Assembly: GCA_950073955.1 (NCBI GenBank)
Contig: CATMRH010000021.1
Span: 1-16,561, forward strand
DNA from: an uncultured archaeon
GTDB lineage: Archaea > Thermoproteota > Nitrososphaeria > Nitrososphaerales > Nitrosopumilaceae
Length of the DNA: 16,561 bases
Reading direction: 5' to 3'
Of this stretch, positions 13,039-16,561 are shown in pieces; positions within the stretch are counted from its first letter, which is position 1; each line of letters begins with the position of its first letter. The position numbers and the translations under genes were made by a program. Under the pieces are notes generated by a model that had not been told where the DNA came from, ran no database searches, and saw only the letters and a program-made list of their open reading frames with translations.

Positions 13039-14055
13039 TCAGGTAATTCCAACTAGTTTAGCTAATTCTTTTCTACATGCTGCACCAAGTTTTTCTGCAG
13101 CTTGTTCAGGAGAGACATCATTTAAGAAAATTCCATATCCACGTTCTAATCCAGACCAAGGTTTTGTAATTGGGTAAATTTCAAGATGCCAATGAATTTG
13201 TCTACTGTTTTTCTTTTCAGGAGAAAGATGAAATACCAAATTATATGAAACATTTTTAATAGTTTTTGAAAGGCCGCCCAAAGTTGACCTTAGAATTAAT
13301 GACAAATCATTGATTTCTTTTTGAGTAATTTTTGAGAAACTAGTGGTATGTTTTTTGGGAGAAACCCAAAATTCGTATGGGTAAGAGGGAGACCATGGAC
13401 AAAATGCAATAAATCCTTCTGTTTGAAGAACCTGTCTTGGACCAGCAGTCTCCTCATTTATGACCTGGCACATTGGACAAACACCTTTTTCATTTAGAAT
13501 TTTGTGTGAGGCTTCTGCTTCCTCTTCAATAATTGGTGGGATTGTAGAAAAGGTTAGAAGATGAAGGTGCGGGGGAGGATTTGTATTCCCAGCTAGTTCA
13601 CCATGATAACCATAAATTGAGACATAAGTTACCCCTTTTTGTGTATAGAGCCATCTTAGTCTATCTTGAACAACAACTAGAACATTTGACCATTGTTCAA
13701 TGTCAATTGTTGCAAATGTGTCTTTTTTATTTGGTGTTGCAACTACAATGTAATGATAACCATATGCAGGTTCACTATAGAAGGGTCTCTCACTGTAAGA
13801 GTTTTCAGATTCTATTGAAACAATTGGGTTTTTACTTTCAAAAACTCTAATTGACCAATTCTTTACATATTCATCTTCATTGTCTTGAAGACGTTGTAAC
13901 ATTCCCTCTCTTGCAACAAGAGATAAAACAGAAGGATTTGTCATAGATTCATTACCAGGTGCATAAGGAAATTTATTTGGATCAACAACTTTGTCGTCTT
14001 TTTTTGTAACAATCATGAAGCGCTCAGAAACATAACCCTTGCGCATATCTCCCAT
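13039..14055 (-). CDS. Galactose-1-phosphate uridylyltransferase (GalT)-family protein with altered active site
   Basis: A protein of 338 residues with the duplicated HIT-like fold of GalT, which exchanges sugar 1-phosphate and UDP-sugar through a uridylyl-histidine. The first half shows RKGYVSERFMIV (5-16), APGNES (32-37), EPAYGYHYIVVATP (95-108), YGYHGELAG (148-156) and PPPHLHLLTF (160-169) with the nucleophile position at His165. The second half shows CPMC (193-196), FCPWSPSYPYEFWVSPKKH (218-236) and HWHLEIYP (288-295). Where the family reads CPFCPGNE, this protein has FPYAPGNE (29-36), losing both N-terminal cysteines. The Gln of HPHxQ is Leu167. It may therefore be a transferase or phosphorylase with another specificity. 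I chose ATG 14055; an in-frame TTG at 14073 is less likely, and ATG 14046 is possible. Confidence 0.85.
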   Translation of the reverse strand: MGDMRKGYVSERFMIVTKKDDKVVDPNKFPYAPGNESMTNPSVLSLVAREGMLQRLQDNEDEYVKNWSIRVFESKNPIVSIESENSYSERPFYSEPAYGYHYIVVATPNKKDTFATIDIEQWSNVLVVVQDRLRWLYTQKGVTYVSIYGYHGELAGNTNPPPHLHLLTFSTIPPIIEEEAEASHKILNEKGVCPMCQVINEETAGPRQVLQTEGFIAFCPWSPSYPYEFWVSPKKHTTSFSKITQKEINDLSLILRSTLGGLSKTIKNVSYNLVFHLSPEKKNSRQIHWHLEIYPITKPWSGLERGYGIFLNDVSPEQAAEKLGAACRKELAKLVGIT

Positions 14056-14080
14056 AATTATTATTGGAAGCAAATGGATG

Positions 14081-14086
14081 TTAAAA
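14081..14086 (-). promoter_or_regulatory. TATA-like box for the GalT-like gene
   Basis: On the - strand TTTTAA is centred about 29 nt before the ATG at 14055. A stronger TATA-like palindrome at 14136-14145 could instead give a leader of about 60 nt. Confidence 0.3.
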
Positions 14087-14094
14087 TGTTTACT

Positions 14095-14163
14095 AAAGTA
14101 TGATTTAATTACAAATAAAAAAATTGCAATAGAATTTTTATAAAATTAGGTAAATCATACTTT
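14095..14163. repeat. 13-bp perfect inverted repeat in the divergent GalT-like/apgM gap
   Basis: AAAGTATGATTTA at 14095-14107 and its exact reverse complement TAAATCATACTTT at 14151-14163 flank a 43-bp AT-rich spacer. Midway to the right of the spacer lies the palindrome TTTTATAAAA (14136-14145), which could act as a TATA box in either direction. The placement between two divergent genes suggests a pair of operator half-sites for a regulator that could loop or bridge the DNA. An RNA stem with a 43-nt loop is less likely. The 195-bp gap holds no ORF of note. Confidence 0.6.
14136..14145. promoter_or_regulatory. Palindromic TATA-like element between the repeat arms
   Basis: TTTTATAAAA is its own reverse complement and is the best TATA-like match in this gap. 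Rightward initiation would fall near 14166, just outside the right repeat arm, giving apgM a leader of about 85 nt. Leftward initiation would fall near 14115, just inside the left repeat arm. Confidence 0.4.
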
Positions 14164-14209
14164 CATCAAAAATGTATGTTTTAATTTGATCGTGCATTCC
14201 AATGCAAAC

Positions 14210-14215
14210 TTTAAA
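14210..14215 (+). promoter_or_regulatory. TATA-like box for apgM
   Basis: TTTAAA followed by GG is centred about 38 nt before the apgM ATG, predicting a leader of roughly 12 nt that contains AGGGAA, a possible weak ribosome-binding site. The form and spacing match the thiD-thiN promoter. Confidence 0.4.
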
Positions 14216-14250
14216 GGAAAGCATCAAATCTTGAATGAACAGGGAATATT

Positions 14251-15537
14251 ATGGGTGATTCTAATATTCATATGATTTACGTTCTTTTAGATGGAGTTGG
14301 AGATCTTCCACATCCAGATTTAGATGGAAAAACACCGCTAGAGGCTGCAAATACACCAACTTTAGACAAAATTGCCAGTAATGGGTCAATAGGAGAGGTA
14401 ATTTCTGTTGGAAAAGGAATTGCGCCTGAATCAGACATTGCTGTTTTCAACATGTTAGGTTACAAATTCAATTACACAGATTATGTTGGTAGAGGAGTGA
14501 TAGAAGGAATAGGGATTGGTATTGACTTTAAGGACGGGGATTTAGCACTAAGAGGAAATTATTCGACATTAGATGAGGAAGGAGTAATCATAGATAGAAG
14601 AGCTGGAAGACAAATTGAGAAAGAAGATGCAGATGGAGTAGCAAAAGAAATTGAAGAAAAGATCAAATTTTCACATCCTAACACATCAGTTGTGGTTTCT
14701 CCAACAATTGGACATAGAGTAACTGTTAGAATTAGAGTAGACTCTAGAAAACTATCTTCAAAAATTACCAATACAGATCCAGCATATAGCAATATTGGCG
14801 GCATGGGAGTAGCAAAAGCTGTTGGAGATTTCTTAAAAATTGAAAAATGTTTACCTCTAGAAGAAACTGAAGATTCTAAATTTACTGCAAATTTAGTAAA
14901 TGAGTTTTCAGAGCAGTCAATCAATATTCTGAAAGAGAGTAAAATTAACAAGAGACGACAAGAGCAAAATAAAAAGCAGCTCAGTTGCATTTTACTTAGA
15001 GATGCAGGCAACAAACTTCCAGATGTGATTCCAATTAATGAAAAATATGCTATGAAATTTTCATGCATAGTTGACATGCCAGTTGAGCTTGGAATTTCAG
15101 AAGTTCTCAAGATGAAAACATTTGAAGCTGGTGGATTAACAGACTATGAAGAAAAAGCAAGAGTTGCTGCAAAGGCAATGGAGACTCAAAATGCAATATA
15201 CGTTCATCTCAAGGGACCAGATGAGTTTGGTCACGATGGAGATGCAATTGGTAAGATGAAAAACATAGAAGAAATTGATCAGAGATTCTTCAAAACTCTT
15301 GTTGAAAACATTGATTCAAGTAAAGTTGCAATTATCATTTCAGCTGATCATTCAACGCCATGTATTTACAAAGGACATAGTGATGATCATGTTCCAATTT
15401 TAGTTTCAGGGGATTTTATAAAAAATGATGGAACAACAAGAATGACTGAAGAACAAGCTAAGAAAGGAAGTATTGGTTTGCTTCAAGGTGCAGAAGTAGT
15501 TTCAAAATCTCTAGAATTAATTAAATCTCAAACATAG
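14251..15537 (+). CDS. apgM: 2,3-bisphosphoglycerate-independent phosphoglycerate mutase, archaeal type
   Basis: A protein of 428 residues that interconverts 3-phosphoglycerate and 2-phosphoglycerate in glycolysis and gluconeogenesis. It belongs to the ApgM branch of the alkaline phosphatase superfamily. Metal ligands and nucleophile are visible: Asp14 in LLDGVGD, Ser61 in IAPESDIAVFNMLGY as the phosphorylated serine, Asp324 and His328 in GPDEFGHDGD, Asp366 and His367 in SADHSTPC, and His376 in KGHSDDHVP. RRAGRQ (116-121) and the interposed substrate domain (from about 80 to 180) are present. The length agrees with the family. The ATG at 14251 gives six or seven residues before the first strand; ATG 14272 would cut into it. 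Its 3' end overlaps the DUF309 gene on the opposite strand by 17 bp. It stands as a single gene. Confidence 0.95.
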   Translation: MGDSNIHMIYVLLDGVGDLPHPDLDGKTPLEAANTPTLDKIASNGSIGEVISVGKGIAPESDIAVFNMLGYKFNYTDYVGRGVIEGIGIGIDFKDGDLALRGNYSTLDEEGVIIDRRAGRQIEKEDADGVAKEIEEKIKFSHPNTSVVVSPTIGHRVTVRIRVDSRKLSSKITNTDPAYSNIGGMGVAKAVGDFLKIEKCLPLEETEDSKFTANLVNEFSEQSINILKESKINKRRQEQNKKQLSCILLRDAGNKLPDVIPINEKYAMKFSCIVDMPVELGISEVLKMKTFEAGGLTDYEEKARVAAKAMETQNAIYVHLKGPDEFGHDGDAIGKMKNIEEIDQRFFKTLVENIDSSKVAIIISADHSTPCIYKGHSDDHVPILVSGDFIKNDGTTRMTEEQAKKGSIGLLQGAEVVSKSLELIKSQT

Positions 15538-16081
15538 TCAAGTTATTTGCTTGTTGCATTTCAACTGCTTTATTTCTAATTCTGTCTACATCTATTGAAT
15601 GATAGATAGAAGGAGAAGTACCTAATTTTTCTAAAACTCGACTAAGCATTCCAATTCCTATACTGAGCTCATCTTCTTGAGCATGAGCAAATGCAACTGC
15701 AAATAAAAGAATTCCTTGAATAATTTCTTTTTCTCGTCCAAAAGACTTTTTCCAAGAACCTTCAAATGCCTCATGACATTCCCAAAATCTTTCATTGTTA
15801 AAGTAGAAAATTCCATCTTTGATACCTTGTTCTTTATCGATCTCTTCTTCGAAGACGTGTCTGATATTATCTAAAGGTCCAATTGGAGATAGTTTTTCAA
15901 CAATTTCATCAAGATCCTCTTTTTCAATTCCTACGTCGAACTCTACAAATTTTGTAGCAATTCTGCAAACTCTTACAGACGCATTCATGTCAGATGTAAG
16001 ATCTCTAGCCTTGTTAATTATCTCACGGGAATGTTCAGGACCATAGCCTTTATTTTTAAAATGTAGCATATAGCGTTCCAT
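15521..16081 (-). CDS. DUF309-domain protein with N-terminal alpha/beta extension
   Basis: A protein of 186 residues from ATG 16081. Residues from about 84 to the end match DUF309, a helical family of unknown function: FYFNNERFWECHEAFEGSWKK (92-112) with the typical W-E-x-H-E-x-x-E, then EIIQGILLFAVAFAHAQE. The acidic and His residues could bind a metal. Residues 1-75 (RYMLHF, a helix, then VRVCRIATKFVEFDVGI and EKEDLDEIVEKL) look like a beta-alpha-beta-beta-alpha, ferredoxin-like domain. The frame is open to a TTG at 16129, but ATG 16081 starts directly before the first strand. A - strand AAATTAAAG about 25 nt upstream could serve a leaderless start. It diverges from rps24e (82-bp gap). Function is unknown. 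Confidence 0.78.
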   Translation of the reverse strand: MERYMLHFKNKGYGPEHSREIINKARDLTSDMNASVRVCRIATKFVEFDVGIEKEDLDEIVEKLSPIGPLDNIRHVFEEEIDKEQGIKDGIFYFNNERFWECHEAFEGSWKKSFGREKEIIQGILLFAVAFAHAQEDELSIGIGMLSRVLEKLGTSPSIYHSIDVDRIRNKAVEMQQANNLTMFEI

Positions 16082-16131
16082 GATGTTAGTTTGCAGGAAT
16101 TCTTTAATTTCTTTTCTAATTACAATCAAGG

Positions 16132-16138
16132 TTTATAT
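16132..16138 (+). promoter_or_regulatory. TATA-like box for rps24e
   Basis: TTTATAT is centred about 29 nt before the ATG at 16164, consistent with a leaderless ribosomal-protein mRNA. Confidence 0.5.
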
Positions 16139-16163
16139 GAAATATCCAAAGGATTTTGGGTAC

Positions 16164-16561
16164 ATGTCCATTATTGAGACTATCACAGACGTAGATAATA
16201 CCTTCCTATCAAGAAGAGAGATAACATGTAATTTTGCAGGATTAGGTGGCAAACTCAAAAAACTTGAAGCATTGGATATGATTACTAAGGAATTCAAATT
16301 AGAGGGTAAGGTTGTAATTCCAATGGGATTAAAAACTCAGGTAGGAAAACCAACAATTACAGGAACTTTCTATGTTTATGATAATGAAGAATTAGCAAAA
16401 AAGCACGTTAACCCAACAATTTTCTCAAGATTAGAAAAAACAAAAACAAAATTAGCAGAAGCTGAAGCAGCAACAGAAGAAGCTCCTGCTGAAGAATCAC
16501 CAGCTAAAGAAAAAGAAGTAAAAGCAGATGAGAAACCTGCTGAAGAATCACCAGCTAAAGA
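16164..16561 (+). CDS. rps24e: 30S ribosomal protein S24e, 3' end outside the window
   Basis: ATG at 16164 opens a frame that runs off the window after 132 complete codons. Residues 1 to about 90 match archaeal/eukaryotic S24e: NTFLSRREITC (12-22) corresponds to the NPLLxRRE start of the family, followed by KVVIPMGLKTQVGKPTITG (49-67), FYVYDNEELAKKH (69-81) and the closing IFSRLEK. It is a small-subunit ribosomal protein. From about residue 93 an atypical low-complexity tail follows, rich in Ala, Glu, Lys and Pro. It contains PAEESPAKE twice. Archaeal S24e usually ends near 100 residues, so this tail of at least 40 residues is an extension. Its true end cannot be seen. Confidence 0.93.
   Translation, partial: MSIIETITDVDNTFLSRREITCNFAGLGGKLKKLEALDMITKEFKLEGKVVIPMGLKTQVGKPTITGTFYVYDNEELAKKHVNPTIFSRLEKTKTKLAEAEAATEEAPAEESPAKEKEVKADEKPAEESPAK
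16485..16561 (+). repeat. 26-bp direct repeat in the rps24e tail
   Basis: The 26 bases at 16485-16510 recur without mismatch at 16536-16561, a 51-bp (17-codon) period, and encode PAEESPAKE both times. The perfect match at third codon positions points to recent duplication or slippage. The second copy ends exactly at the window edge, so more copies may follow. Confidence 0.85.

Noticed and set aside
13581..13850. 89-codon + strand ORF inside the GalT-like gene
   Set aside because: Antisense to a clearly conserved protein; its composition (His, Leu, Gln-rich) is that of a shadow frame, with no motif or promoter.
14559..15110. 183-codon - strand ORF inside apgM
   Set aside because: Long only because of the codon bias of apgM on the opposite strand; it is Ser/Leu-rich without a recognisable domain, and apgM is complete with all metal ligands.
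1..16561. tRNA, rRNA, CRISPR arrays, insertion sequences and attachment sites
   Set aside because: No TTCGA-type tRNA arm with pairing stems, no regularly spaced repeats, no transposase or integrase motif was found; all gaps are under 200 bp.

Overview
The window is AT-rich, almost wall-to-wall coding archaeal DNA. It most likely comes from a Nitrosopumilus/Nitrosarchaeum-type member of the Nitrososphaerota (Thaumarchaeota). The evidence is the combination of archaeal-type dehydroquinate synthase, GHMP-family shikimate kinase, ApgM-type phosphoglycerate mutase, a ThiD-ThiN fusion and ribosomal protein S24e. Many genes have a TATA-like box centred about 26-30 nt before the start codon, the arrangement expected for leaderless archaeal mRNAs. 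The taxon is an inference from family content, not from a database match.

Region 1 (1-7977, all + strand) is an aromatic amino-acid cluster in pathway order: the end of 3-dehydroquinate synthase II, then aroD, aroE, shikimate kinase and aroA. After a 166-bp promoter region come aroC, a chorismate mutase-aminotransferase fusion, tyrA and a Nudix hydrolase. Together they run from dehydroquinate to chorismate, prephenate and the tyrosine branch. No prephenate dehydratase is present.

Region 2 (7960-11353) is a thiamine region: thiC on the - strand and thiD-thiN on the + strand. Between them lie three very small genes: a 32-aa four-cysteine peptide (+), and a two-gene - strand operon coding for a zinc ribbon and a coiled-coil protein.

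Region 3 (11412-14055) concerns sugar nucleotides: a sugar-phosphate nucleotidyltransferase followed by a GNAT that closely resembles eukaryotic glucosamine-6-phosphate N-acetyltransferase (GNA1). Facing them are a four-helix membrane protein of unknown function and a galactose-1-phosphate uridylyltransferase homologue whose usual N-terminal zinc cysteines are missing.

Region 4 (14056-16561) has a divergent promoter region with a 13-bp perfect inverted repeat around a TATA-like palindrome, then apgM, a DUF309 protein on the - strand, and the start of rps24e, whose acidic repeat-bearing tail runs off the window. No tRNA, rRNA, CRISPR or mobile element was recognised. The most unusual items are the altered GalT-like active site, the GNA1-like enzyme next to a nucleotidyltransferase, the chorismate mutase-aminotransferase fusion, the Cys-rich microproteins, a short upstream ORF before aroC whose peptide resembles the start of PurD, and the inverted repeat before apgM.
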